The position numbers and the translations under genes are program-made. 34,660 nt of DNA from Pseudoalteromonas luteoviolacea NCIMB 1942 (GTDB lineage: Bacteria > Pseudomonadota > Gammaproteobacteria > Enterobacterales > Alteromonadaceae), in assembly GCF_001625595.1 (NCBI RefSeq), contig NZ_AUXT01000068.1:1-34660 (forward strand), read 5' to 3'. The notes below the pieces were generated by a model, which saw only the letters and a list, made by a program, of their open reading frames with translations, was not told the origin of the DNA and made no database searches. Of the stretch, positions 16,566 to 25,176 are shown piece after piece (within the stretch, counting starts at the first letter, position 1; every line of letters starts with the position of its first letter).

Positions 16566-19500
16566 ATGTTTTATTCATGCAAACGGATGCATCTTGTCAG
16601 TACTTTGGTGCTAAGTATGCTTGTTGCTAGTTGTGGTGGCTCATCAGGTGGAGATTCGGGCAATCCGCCAACCCCCACACAGCCACAAAACAATGCACCA
16701 ACAGTTTCAATAAGTGGCGAGAACTCCATACAAGAACAAAAAGAGATTTCACTCACGGCACAAGCCAGTGATAGTGATGGCTCTGTAGAATCATACTCAT
16801 GGCAAATTGTTTCGGGTCCATCAACAACTCTGACAAACTCCACTACCCAAACGGTGACATTTACCACTCCTGACATCACCGAAGATATAACTATGACACT
16901 TCGCGTAACCGTTACTGATGATGACAGCGCCACAGCTAGCGCTGACTTCAACTTGAGTGTGTCGCGCATTGTTAAGTCGGTCACAATCACAGGATTGGTG
17001 ACAGATGGGCCAATACCTAATGCCGCTTTAACGATCATTATTGGCGATCAAAACTTTGAATTGGCTGCCGATGCAGAAGGTAAATATACTCACACACTAG
17101 ATGTGGACGAGTCTATGGATAATGACTTGGTTCGCATCAGAGCAAAAGGCGGAACCACACAGTCTGAAGTCGAATTTTATTCGCAGCTGCCCAGCTTTGC
17201 TTCGATACAATCACAGGCAGGTGAAGACGGAGTGTTAGATAAAGATGACAACTTTGGTGTAAATATTACTAATGTAACCACATCTGAGTATGCATTGATA
17301 ACTAAGGAAGTTGGCGTCCCGCAATCTCAAAGCGTACTTAACCAAGCCCTAGTGGGCATAGACGCAGATGAAAAGCTCACGCTTGCTGCACTCATAAAAA
17401 TAGTGGTAGATGGCGAAGGTGACAATGAATTTGATTTGCCCCCAGGTGTAAACTCAACGTTCGATTTGGTATCTAGTCAAACTGCGGTCGATGACTTGAC
17501 GAACACCATTAATGAGCAAAACCCATCCCTAATTGACAGCACTAAAAATGAAATAAAAGACGATGGCGACTTAGTAGATAGTGGCCAGTCTGGCATTACC
17601 GGTGACTTTTTAATAGGCTCGACTAGTCGATTTGAAGACTTATTTTTGGAGGCCACATTAAGCACCGACAACACTGGTACTTTTGCCGATTATTCCAGCG
17701 GTAATATAACGTGGACTCAGAACGAACAAGGCCTTGTAAGTATTACATTTGTAGACGATGTCCGCAGCAACGGCTTTCCTTGCGCAGACAGCGGTGGCTC
17801 ACAGTTTGTGTGTCAGTTCAAATATAAGAGCGCAACCTTTACTGTTATCGATGAAAACCCGATAGCTAAGGCAATCAGCATCAACTTCATAGGCGACGAA
17901 ATTACTGTCGTTAGCGAAGGCGAAGGCACCGTGTTACGCAATGATGTCTCCCGCCCGGCAGAGCTTTCAATGATTGAGAAGAGCAATACAATCACACCTG
18001 ATGGTGGCAAATTCAGTGGCGATTGGTACATCAACGCATTGTATTATGTTGAAACAGGCAAGTTTGCAAGCAAAGTTACCTTTAACAGCGATGGCACCGG
18101 CAGTGCACAAACTCCATCAGGTGCATCTCGCTCACTTTCTTGGTCAATAGGTAATAATGTTTTAACTATTACCTTATCCGCCACCGATACACTTGCAGCT
18201 AAATCATTTACTTACTGGATGATTAAGGGCGTTCATACAGGGTATCAGTTCTGGGCTACAACCGAGAAAACAGACTCAGAAAACCATAGAAGGCGCAGCG
18301 GCTTGATGCTGCCGGAGCAACAAATTACGCTTACTGAAAGTGATGCTTTAGGGCGCTTTAGAGAACATTACGGCTCGTCTGAATTACGAAACAATTTTAT
18401 CGACAATTATGTAAATGGCGCTTCCTATTATTTCTTGAGTAACTTAAGAGATGCATGGCATATCTCTGGTCGAACGCTTGACATGGTGAACTACCTTGAT
18501 AGTTCGTCAGACACCGGCATGTCGGTTCGCCAGTGCTCTGAAAATGCCACCAGCGAACAATGTAGCCTCCAGTGGCACCAAAAAATTGAAGTGATAACGC
18601 GCAACAATAACTCATGGTTTGCACGTGTCAGTTACCCTGCAACAAGCCCAAACAGCTCAAGAGTTGTGCAGTACCTTAAAGGCCAGTCAACCTTGACGCA
18701 ATTTGACTATTTTTGGTTAGACAACAAGTTTATGTATTTTATTGAAGACAGTCAGGTGCTCTCCAATCAATTTACAATAAAAACCAATGCAGATAACTCA
18801 ACGTCTCGCGTCGTGTTAACTAACGGCAATGAAATAGGCACTTACTCCATTGCTCAAGGGCTCTTGAAGCTTGATCAAGCGGGCGCCGTTGGCGTCACTA
18901 AACTCAACATGTTCGATAGAGAGTATCTCAATGTATGTGGCTATCCAGAAGGTACCAGCTGTGATTCAGGAGAGGTCCGAAATCTGTATTTTGATTCTGC
19001 CGTAGCCTCTCGTTCTCTGTCCACCCCTACCCCAGCCACGACATCATTGGCTATAGATGGTACTTGGTATATGCCCAGTTCCCCAGATTTTGTCCTTGTG
19101 ATCCGTGATGGCATATGGGTGCATATGGAATTGAAGTCCGACCAAGATCCGCAAGGATTTGCAGGGCTGGAAATTGGCAGCCTAACTTGGAATGAATCTA
19201 GCGGAGAGTTAATGGTATCTAAGGTCATTGATACTAACGGCGTTTATGGCTTTGATTCCAGCCTTATGCACGTTGCCACGGTTGCAAACAACCAACTTAC
19301 ACTCGACGTTCAAGGAGAAAGTCCCACCGTTTTAGAGCGCTTGGTTGACGCAAACGAACCGAGGGTTGGTGGCTTTATCGAATACCCACTCAGTACAGAC
19401 AAAGTCTTTGTAAACGTGTTTTTGCCTGATAACAAGTTTTTTGAAGCCGAATACAACCCTGCGATGTCTGATGGTCCAGGAATTAACTATGGCTCCTATG

Positions 19501-20000
19501 TGTACAATGCTGATTCAGGTTTCACCGAGCTAACTTACGAATTAAACCAGCTGAATACCGATGACACGACCTTCTTCTTGTATCAAGCTGGTCCAGATGT
19601 ATTGCATTGGAAAGATACTAATGAAGTTGGGGCAGTCGTTCGTGTCATGCCCAATAGTACGCAGCCTTATCTAGACCCATACAAACTCAAATATGAGCGC
19701 TTTGCGCTTAAAGATGGAGATGTAACCCACTACATTGATATGTACAGTAATGGTACGGCTGATTTCATCACGAATGGCCAAACCCGCTCCTTCACATGGA
19801 CTGTGACGCTTGGTCAGCTTAATTTGAAAGCAGTCACTCCCAGTGCAGGCCTTGCAATAGAAGCTTACGTAATTACACCGACATCTGAAATAGACGATGG
19901 TTGGAATGTGGATGTTATCAAGCTGTCACACCCAACTGTACTTGAAAATGAAGATAGCCCGGACCATCACGCTAGGTTCAGCGGTACACTTCGTAGATAA
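16566..20000 (+). CDS. Large PKD-domain lipoprotein with degenerate beta repeats
   Basis: An 1144-residue predicted lipoprotein. The start is ATG 16566, placed 5-6 bases after AAGAGGAAC; the longer frame from GTG 16542 would swallow that site. The signal sequence ends LVLSMLVASC, so Cys23 would be lipidated and the protein held at the outer membrane. A Ser/Gly/Pro linker follows, then a PKD/Ig-like domain (about 40-135, with ASDSDGSVESYSWQIVSGP and LRVTVTDDDSATASADF), then a carboxypeptidase-regulatory-like fold (VTITGLVTDGPIPNAAL). The remaining 800 residues contain repeated beta motifs of the form DGTGxx-W-xx-L-x-I, as in TFNSDGTGSAQTPSGA, YSNGTADFITNGQTRSFTW and LSTDNTGTFADYSSGNITW. No catalytic motif was found. 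It is probably a surface or periplasmic binding protein of unknown function. Confidence 0.8.
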   Translation: MFYSCKRMHLVSTLVLSMLVASCGGSSGGDSGNPPTPTQPQNNAPTVSISGENSIQEQKEISLTAQASDSDGSVESYSWQIVSGPSTTLTNSTTQTVTFTTPDITEDITMTLRVTVTDDDSATASADFNLSVSRIVKSVTITGLVTDGPIPNAALTIIIGDQNFELAADAEGKYTHTLDVDESMDNDLVRIRAKGGTTQSEVEFYSQLPSFASIQSQAGEDGVLDKDDNFGVNITNVTTSEYALITKEVGVPQSQSVLNQALVGIDADEKLTLAALIKIVVDGEGDNEFDLPPGVNSTFDLVSSQTAVDDLTNTINEQNPSLIDSTKNEIKDDGDLVDSGQSGITGDFLIGSTSRFEDLFLEATLSTDNTGTFADYSSGNITWTQNEQGLVSITFVDDVRSNGFPCADSGGSQFVCQFKYKSATFTVIDENPIAKAISINFIGDEITVVSEGEGTVLRNDVSRPAELSMIEKSNTITPDGGKFSGDWYINALYYVETGKFASKVTFNSDGTGSAQTPSGASRSLSWSIGNNVLTITLSATDTLAAKSFTYWMIKGVHTGYQFWATTEKTDSENHRRRSGLMLPEQQITLTESDALGRFREHYGSSELRNNFIDNYVNGASYYFLSNLRDAWHISGRTLDMVNYLDSSSDTGMSVRQCSENATSEQCSLQWHQKIEVITRNNNSWFARVSYPATSPNSSRVVQYLKGQSTLTQFDYFWLDNKFMYFIEDSQVLSNQFTIKTNADNSTSRVVLTNGNEIGTYSIAQGLLKLDQAGAVGVTKLNMFDREYLNVCGYPEGTSCDSGEVRNLYFDSAVASRSLSTPTPATTSLAIDGTWYMPSSPDFVLVIRDGIWVHMELKSDQDPQGFAGLEIGSLTWNESSGELMVSKVIDTNGVYGFDSSLMHVATVANNQLTLDVQGESPTVLERLVDANEPRVGGFIEYPLSTDKVFVNVFLPDNKFFEAEYNPAMSDGPGINYGSYVYNADSGFTELTYELNQLNTDDTTFFLYQAGPDVLHWKDTNEVGAVVRVMPNSTQPYLDPYKLKYERFALKDGDVTHYIDMYSNGTADFITNGQTRSFTWTVTLGQLNLKAVTPSAGLAIEAYVITPTSEIDDGWNVDVIKLSHPTVLENEDSPDHHARFSGTLRR

Positions 20001-20012
20001 TACACCTGCGCA

Positions 20013-20036
20013 CGGCGCTGTTTCACCGCAGCGCCG
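20013..20036 (+). terminator. Hairpin after the PKD lipoprotein
   Basis: CGGCGCTG (20013-20020) pairs perfectly with CAGCGCCG (20029-20036) over an 8-nt loop and is followed by CTTAATTTC. It begins 13 bases after the stop. The T content downstream is modest. Confidence 0.55.
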
Positions 20037-20113
20037 CTTAATTTCAAAATTCGCAATAAAACGGTATGTATATTGCTGAGTAATTACATACTTACTAGGG
20101 TGAGTTGTGAGCG

Positions 20114-20788
20114 ATGAAATTAACGCAAGATGAATTGGACTACATACATGAAGTTGTAGAGAGACCCTACTTGGAAAAAATCAATAGCCAAGTAGTTTCT
20201 GATTCACAGCAAAGGAATAAAATACAAGGGCTATTAGTGCAGCTAATAATGTACGACCCGCTTAGTCTACTACTCTCGCATGATCAACATGTTGCGTTGC
20301 AATCATTTGACGCCAACAGCTTACTCAAACTATTTACTAAAGATATGTCTCAAAGGCTGCCACATGAAGCAAATGAGAATGAAATGGCTTTGCTCACTCT
20401 CATCGACCAATTGCCCAATATTATTGACGACGATGGTTTTCCACGTAACTGGCGCTTTCACCCATCCCCTAAAATTACAATGAAACTGGCTAGCAACAAT
20501 GATAGCCCGAAGCTTTTATTTACTGTAGACAGCCTTTCACTTTCCGGGGCTTGTGTTATCACGTTTCCTCTAAATAGTCATATGTGTGTCGAACTGTTCT
20601 TGCATGGGCAAGCCTGCTTAGAGCTTACTTGTGGGTTAGAAATTAATATTCAGGTAGAACGAGCCGTTTCTAGGGCTAAACACCAAGTCGGCTTACAATT
20701 TTCAAAAGCTACGCGAGCTAACCCCGTACTAAAATTGCTAATATTGAGCCAGTACGTAAAGAGCCGCTCTCAAGCGCCTTACTTTTGA
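20114..20788 (+). CDS. PilZ-like domain protein (degenerate), hypothetical
   Basis: A 224-residue cytoplasmic protein without signal or membrane segment. The first 110 residues are helical and unrecognised. The C-terminal part resembles a PilZ domain, the c-di-GMP-binding beta barrel: an Arg block PRNWRFHPSPKITMKL, then DSLSLSGACVI in place of the (D/N)xSxxG motif, and a closing VGLQFSK strand. The RxxxR motif is compressed to RNWR, so c-di-GMP binding is doubtful. The assignment is by pattern only. It starts 113 bp after the PKD lipoprotein but is separated by a hairpin, and converges with the LysE gene. Confidence 0.55.
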   Translation: MKLTQDELDYIHEVVERPYLEKINSQVVSDSQQRNKIQGLLVQLIMYDPLSLLLSHDQHVALQSFDANSLLKLFTKDMSQRLPHEANENEMALLTLIDQLPNIIDDDGFPRNWRFHPSPKITMKLASNNDSPKLLFTVDSLSLSGACVITFPLNSHMCVELFLHGQACLELTCGLEINIQVERAVSRAKHQVGLQFSKATRANPVLKLLILSQYVKSRSQAPYF

Positions 20789-20793
20789 GCGGC
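20763..20793. terminator. Inverted repeat overlapping the PilZ-like gene's 3' end
   Basis: GCCGCTC (20763-20769) and GAGCGGC (20787-20793) pair across a 17-nt loop that can partly extend the stem (CAA with TTG). The stem includes the stop codon and is followed by AAAAG. It may serve both convergent genes, but no T-run follows on the plus strand. Confidence 0.4.
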
Positions 20794-20839
20794 AAAAGAC
20801 TGCCTATTAATTCCTAACGATTCAATAAGGCACCTTAGA

Positions 20840-21463
20840 TTAGAAAGTTTGATACAAAACTCTCGCTGCTAGAAGTAAAAAGGCTGCACCCAGTACTTTT
20901 GAAATGACAGACTGGCGAGACTGCAAATTTAACTTTTCGTTGGCTGAAGATGTGGCAATCGACACAAAAACAAACCATATCGCGTCAATCGCAAACACTG
21001 TAAAGCACATCAGAAAGGCCAAAGATACAGTCATAGCCTCAGGGTCAATAAACTGAGAAAACAAAGCGACAAAAAAGATTGCTGTTTTAGGGTTAATAAA
21101 CGCGACCATAACCCCTTCTTTCGCTGCGGTTAGCCAATTGCTAGCCACACGCTCACTTTGTGCGTCGTTGCTACCAGATGATTCGCTTGTGAGGATCTTA
21201 AACCCTAGATAAGCTAAATATGCTGCCCCCAAGTACAATAGTCCTGTGTACAACACTGGAAACTGAGAAATCAAACTGGCAAGACCCAATATAGACAATG
21301 CCGCATAGCTACCTACACCGAGTGCATGTGCCACACTGGCCGCAATTCCAGATTTAGCTCCCCCATTGATACTATGTCGTACAACGACAGCTAAACTAGG
21401 GCCTGGCGACATTGCCCCCAAGGTACAAATCAGCGCCAAGCTCAACCATGCAGATAATTCCAT
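20840..21463 (-). CDS. LysE-family amino-acid exporter
   Basis: A 207-residue inner-membrane exporter of the LysE/RhtB family. It has about six hydrophobic segments and the N-terminal signature TLGAMSPGPSLAVVVRHSING, where the GxxxSPGP block is diagnostic. The internal GVMVAFINPKTAIFFVALF with Asn-Pro-Lys is also typical. Members export amino acids such as lysine, threonine or homoserine lactone, but the substrate cannot be told from sequence. The longer frame begins with GTG at 21469, inside the region used by AGAGG; ATG at 21463, five bases after AGAGG, is the better start. A 15-bp dyad lies about 45 bp upstream. Confidence 0.9.
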   Translation of the reverse strand: MELSAWLSLALICTLGAMSPGPSLAVVVRHSINGGAKSGIAASVAHALGVGSYAALSILGLASLISQFPVLYTGLLYLGAAYLAYLGFKILTSESSGSNDAQSERVASNWLTAAKEGVMVAFINPKTAIFFVALFSQFIDPEAMTVSLAFLMCFTVFAIDAIWFVFVSIATSSANEKLNLQSRQSVISKVLGAAFLLLAARVLYQTF

Positions 21464-21507
21464 ATTCACCTCTTTGAGATTGTGAGCGGCGAGTTTACCG
21501 AAGTTTC

Positions 21508-21522
21508 GTTAGCTTAGCTAAC
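21508..21522. promoter_or_regulatory. 15-bp perfect dyad upstream of the LysE gene
   Basis: GTTAGCT-T-AGCTAAC at 21508-21522 is a perfect dyad, 45 bp upstream of the LysE start. Its position and symmetry suggest a repressor or activator site for this exporter. The regulator is not identifiable; no regulator gene is adjacent. Confidence 0.45.
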
Positions 21523-21746
21523 TCAATTAGGAACCTTAAAGAGTTTATACAATTATCGATGGGCCTTGCCTAGATGCAAAAATTACATTGACCAAGACCC
21601 ATGGGAGCATAAGCCATTATTATCCAACCCACATTGTGCTCAGACTAATATCATCCATATAAAAAGTTCACCTATTTCTATTTATTCGCGACTTCTATAT
21701 TATTTCTATTGCTGACGTCAAATTAGATAAAGTAGAGTAACGAGCA

Positions 21747-22712
21747 TTGACCAATATAACTATAAAGAAAAAAGCCCTGATATTACTCTTCATCTTTCTA
21801 GTACTGATGGTAATGATCTCGCTTAGATTTTTCCCAAAAGATATGCCGCAACACCAACCCGCTGTTGCACATATTGAGAGTAAAAAAAGAACACCTTCAA
21901 CCCAACCAAATAACAACACCACATCACCACACGAGCACATCGCGTCAGAAGAAATATCTGACGCGCCAATAACGTATTCAGGTCAGATTGCAGTCATGGA
22001 GAAACCTCATTAGAAGTTACTCAATAATTTTTATGGCTTATTCATGGCTTTAAAAATCGCAGCTAAAAATGGAGATGCAGAGGCAAAATATATAATCGCT
22101 AGGAATCTGAAATATTGCTTTTCTGCGTCTCTTGATGATACTGCCCTGCAAAAAAAGCTAAATGAAATTGCCAGCTACAGTGACACCGCTTCATCTACAG
22201 GCTCCTTAATAGAAAAATTCAATTATTGTAATAAGATCACTCAGTCAGAGCGCAGCCAATTTTTCTCATATTTAGCAGATGCCGCGAATAGCTGTTCGGT
22301 CGCTGCACTAGAATATTTCGCTGCAATTACTCCAGAGTTTTATATAAAATATCAAGGGTTTAACTCATTGACGCGAGATAAATACATACATAAACGAGAT
22401 GCTTTCATTGAACAAAAGGTATCTTTTGTGAAACAAGCTGGTTTGCATGGCAATGAGTTAGCACTAAAAAACCTATCTTATTCATACCACTCACAACAGC
22501 TAACCCAAAATAGCCTTGCAAACTCTTATGCATTGAACAAAGTAATTGCTCAGTTCACTGACAATGGCGACACGTATAATCGCCATACAAAGTTTGAGCA
22601 AAGGCAGTATCTAAAACTTACAGCGGAAGAGCTCGACAGTGCCAATGAAATTTATGAGCACTGGATTTCGACCATTCGTGCTAACGGAGCCTATTACCCT
22701 AGTAAATATTGA
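21747..22712 (+). pseudogene. Membrane-anchored Sel1-like protein interrupted by an amber codon
   Basis: A single 322-codon frame (TTG start at 21747, TGA at 22710) is cut by TAG at 22011-22013. The part before it (88 residues) has a basic N-terminus, a transmembrane segment (ALILLFIFLVLMVMISL) and a polar Ser/Thr/Pro/His-rich linker. The part after it, without any sense break, reads KLLNNFYGLFMALKIAAKNGDAEAKYIIARNL, where NGDAEAKYxxA is the style of Sel1/TPR-like helical repeats, and goes on for about 220 residues. ATG 22044 has no ribosome binding site, so the downstream half is unlikely to be a separate gene. I read this as one gene with a recent nonsense mutation, perhaps CAG to TAG. Amber read-through or a sequencing error are the alternatives. 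Function unknown. Confidence 0.75.
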
Positions 22713-22739
22713 TATGTTGCATTGCCTTTGCAACATATC
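22711..22739 (+). terminator. Hairpin at the 3' end of the interrupted gene
   Basis: GATATGTTGCA (22711-22721) pairs perfectly with TGCAACATATC (22729-22739), an 11-bp stem with a 7-nt loop, and overlaps the last bases of the stop codon. It is followed by AAAAATACG, so it lacks the classical T-run on this strand. Confidence 0.55.
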
Positions 22740-22828
22740 AAAAATACGCGGAGCTACAAATTACGAGGCTCTTTTTGATAAACAAACATAATTTAGGTAA
22801 GAGGCCCCGTATTAAGCTGGGCAATTAT

Positions 22829-22846
22829 TAGAGTACAAGCACTCTA
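22829..22846 (-). terminator. Weak hairpin after the second NTF2-like gene
   Basis: TAGAGT (22829-22834) and ACTCTA (22841-22846) pair over a 6-nt loop, 15 bases beyond the stop codon on the minus strand. Downstream sequence is AT-rich but without a strong T-run. Confidence 0.3.
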
Positions 22847-22860
22847 TACTAAAAGCGACT

Positions 22861-23316
22861 TTACTCTACAGCGCCTTTCTTAGCACTTCCTCTCGCTACA
22901 TACTGCGCCACTTTGCTTGTAATTTGCCACTTTTTGCCATCAAAGATTAAATTCAAATAGTCGACATAACCGTGCTGTTTATTTTCACCCCAAGTGAACT
23001 CGACAGTTGCATTGGCTGCATTTTTAGTTCTCAGAAGCTTAGTGATTTCAATCTTAGCATTCCACTTATTTCCAGTATCTACCATTTTAACGAATTGGTT
23101 ACGGTCAAAATTATGAAACTTATTTCCTCCATCAAAAAATTGAATTGTCGCTGTTTCTTGAAATGCTGCTTCAACATTCTTGCCAACACCTTCACTAACC
23201 CCTTTAATGTAGGAGTTTACGGCTGCCTGTGGTGTGGTAAATTCTTGTGCACTCACTTTAAACACTGTGCTTGATAAAAGCGTCAGACCTGTTGCTAAAA
23301 TAAGCGTTCTAATCAT
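22861..23316 (-). CDS. Exported NTF2-like (lumazine-binding-like) protein
   Basis: A 151-residue exported protein. The start is ATG 23316 (MIRTLILATG), preceded by GGGGGAG; the longer frame from 23364 lacks a ribosome binding site and would bury the signal peptide. The signal peptide ends FKVSA, followed by QEFTTPQAAVNSYIKGVSEG. The mature domain shows the NTF2-like plan: an N-terminal helix that starts PQAAVNSYIKG, the strands FFDGGNKFHNFDR and ATVEFTWGENKQHGYVDYLNL, and IFDGKKWQITSKV at the end. This is typical of the putative lumazine-binding/SnoaL-like group of exported proteins. Active-site residues are not assignable and function is unknown. Confidence 0.75.
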   Translation of the reverse strand: MIRTLILATGLTLLSSTVFKVSAQEFTTPQAAVNSYIKGVSEGVGKNVEAAFQETATIQFFDGGNKFHNFDRNQFVKMVDTGNKWNAKIEITKLLRTKNAANATVEFTWGENKQHGYVDYLNLIFDGKKWQITSKVAQYVARGSAKKGAVE

Positions 23317-23533
23317 TATTCTCCCCCAGTTTTTATAGTTACTTTTGATTCTGTTTACGTGCATGAGTAAAAGTTATTTTGAAACTACTCAAACCCTTCG
23401 ATTAACTAGAAACAGGTGTTTAGGTGACCATATTTCACTTAATTGACGATTCTTTAAACTTTGAAAAGTCAATTGTCCCCTGTTTTTTATTAAAATTATT
23501 CCCTATTTTTAAAACCCATTAGCTTAACGTTAT

Positions 23534-23842
23534 TTAAGCTAAAAACGGGTAAGTAAAAAAGCAAAAGTGCATCAGATTAAACACAAAATGTATGTAAATA
23601 GGTACCAAAATATTATTAGTTTTTTGATAACCATATGCACAACCTATACCTAACAGCGAAGCGAGCACTGTATACGCCAACCCTCCGGGTAAGTGCACCA
23701 CCGCAAATAAAAGGCCTGAACATACTACCGTACTACTCTGCCCAAATTGATGATGCTGTAAAGCGTTTTGCATTTGTGATTGTAAAAAACCACGGAAAAA
23801 AGCCTCCTCTGCGTAGCAAGTAATAAACAAGTTTGTTATCAC
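23534..23842 (-). pseudogene. CPBP-family membrane protease, N-terminally truncated
   Basis: A 102-residue fragment with the whole CPBP (Rce1-like, Abi) core: motif 1 AEEAFFRGF with the Glu-Glu pair and Arg, motif 2 FAVVHLPGG with its His, and motif 3 HFVFNLM. The hydrophobic helices between them are intact. Full-length CPBP proteins have 200 or more residues with several N-terminal transmembrane helices, which are absent here. A TGA sits immediately before the only possible start (GTG), which lacks a ribosome binding site. The sequence further upstream is not CPBP-like. I read it as a truncated remnant. A short functional core protein cannot be excluded. Confidence 0.6.
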
Positions 23843-23961
23843 TCAGCCTATTAATTTAACTAGACATACTCAGGTTAAGCAACTTACCTATAGCTCTCTC
23901 CTGACACTCCCTGACATAGCCTTTTGTTTTAATGGAGCCTCCAAACATAAGGATCTATAAA

Positions 23962-24276
23962 ATGAAACAGAACATAATTGAAATCGTAACATTCAAGTTA
24001 AATGCAGGCGTATCTACTGAGCAAATGCTAGAGAAAAGCGCAGCTTTTGAGGAATTTTCAGCCAAACAATCCGGTTTTTTGTATCGTTCATTGGCTCATC
24101 AAGCTGATACTGATACATTCGTGGATATCAGCTACTGGGAAACATTAGAAGATAACAAGAAAATGCAGGCTGCATTTGAAGAAGTAGAAGTGTGCCAAGC
24201 ATTCTGTGCTTTAGTCGATAAAGAGTCAGTTGGGATCAGTCATCATACCGTGTTGACAAAAAGCTGCGATGCTTAA
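23962..24276 (+). CDS. Small ABM/dimeric alpha-beta barrel protein
   Basis: A 104-residue cytosolic protein. ATG 23962 is preceded by AAGGA; the frame runs upstream to 23932 but without a site. The sequence has a ferredoxin-like alpha-beta pattern: strand IEIVTFKLN, helix STEQMLEKSAAFEEFSA, strand FLYRSL, then VDISYWETLEDNKKMQAAFEE. The WETLEDNKKMQ stretch followed by a helix is typical of the antibiotic biosynthesis monooxygenase (ABM)/dimeric alpha-beta barrel group. Members act as small oxygenases or haem-handling proteins, but no specific role can be given. It is followed at 17 bp by the WYL regulator gene, so the two are probably co-transcribed. Confidence 0.7.
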   Translation: MKQNIIEIVTFKLNAGVSTEQMLEKSAAFEEFSAKQSGFLYRSLAHQADTDTFVDISYWETLEDNKKMQAAFEEVEVCQAFCALVDKESVGISHHTVLTKSCDA

Positions 24277-24293
24277 ATAAAAAGAGGTAGATT

Positions 24294-24980
24294 GTGCATA
24301 AATCGGAACGGTTATTTCAACTTGTAAATTTGCTAAAAGGACGCAAAGTTGCAGTAACAGCAAAACAGCTAGCTGAAAAGCTCGCAGTGTCTGAGCGTAC
24401 AATCTACCGCGACATTCAAAACCTACAAACGTCTGGTGTTCCCGTAGAGGGAGAAGCGGGCATAGGCTACCTGATCCATGACTGCGATCTTCCTCCTATG
24501 ATGTTCTCGGTGCAAGAACTACAGGCGCTGCTGATCGGCAGTCGAATGCTCAGTGCGTGGACTGACCCAGATCAAGCTAAACATGCACAATCGGCAATCG
24601 CTAAAATCGAAGCGGTCTTGCCAAATATACTGAAGCAACTCAATGACACTCTCCCCTACTATGCTCTAGGGTTTAGCCACGATGAAACATGTCAAACACA
24701 CAACAAAGTTTTACGCGAAGCCATTGAAGCTAGGAATCACCTATCAATGACTTACAAAGATGTGAAACAAGACATAAGTGAAAGAACAATTGAACCGTTA
24801 GGACTCATTTATTGGGGTGGAAAATGGACTGTCATCGCATACTGTTTACTCAGAAAAGCGTATCGGGAGTTCAGACTCGACAGAGTCGTCTCTGTAACCA
24901 CGCTGGATTCACACTTTGAACACGAGGCTAATAAAAACCTTGCCCACTATATAGAACTCGTAAAAAATTGCTACATGTGA
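24294..24980 (+). CDS. HTH/WYL-domain transcriptional regulator (YafY type)
   Basis: A 228-residue regulator. Residues 1-60 hold the DeoR-type winged helix, with AKQLAEKLAVSERTIYRDIQ as its recognition part. The region from about 75 to 130 is a helical linker. The WYL domain begins near residue 140, with LSMTYKDVKQD, then IEPLGLIYWGGKWTVIAYC and YREFRLDRV; the Trp-Tyr-Leu signature is replaced here by LIYWGGKW. Such domains are thought to sense small molecules or nucleic acids. The start is GTG with AGAGG upstream. It follows the ABM-like gene at 17 bp, so it may regulate that gene, an inference from co-location. Confidence 0.85.
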   Translation: MHKSERLFQLVNLLKGRKVAVTAKQLAEKLAVSERTIYRDIQNLQTSGVPVEGEAGIGYLIHDCDLPPMMFSVQELQALLIGSRMLSAWTDPDQAKHAQSAIAKIEAVLPNILKQLNDTLPYYALGFSHDETCQTHNKVLREAIEARNHLSMTYKDVKQDISERTIEPLGLIYWGGKWTVIAYCLLRKAYREFRLDRVVSVTTLDSHFEHEANKNLAHYIELVKNCYM

Positions 24981-25024
24981 GAAAGAAAATATGTAGTTTT
25001 CAATCTTATACGACCAGTAACAAG

Positions 25025-25149
25025 CTCTTTAACCAAATAAACACTCATTACATTAAAAATTATTTATTCAACTTAAATCACAAACCAAGAAACAAATACA
25101 CACCACTCAAATACACTAAAACAACATTCAACAAAACCATTAACACCCT
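25025..25149 (+). terminator. G-depleted, C/A-rich tract, candidate Rho-utilisation site
   Basis: Between 25025 and 25149 the plus strand has a single G (25089) against roughly 30 C and many A and T. C-rich, G-poor, unstructured RNA is what the Rho factor binds. The tract lies 45-170 bases after the WYL gene stop, where no intrinsic terminator is seen. It also separates that gene from the Fur-regulated promoter. Confidence 0.45.
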
Positions 25150-25176
25150 GTAACTTTAGCAACTTTTATTAAACGC

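Noticed and set aside
16571..17038. 155-codon minus-strand frame
   Set aside because: Antisense to the N-terminal part of the PKD lipoprotein; its Val/Ser-rich content mirrors the Thr-rich coding strand.
24968..25153. 61-codon frame with Asn/Thr/Lys-rich product
   Set aside because: It is read from the G-depleted tract; overlaps the WYL gene end and has no coding character.
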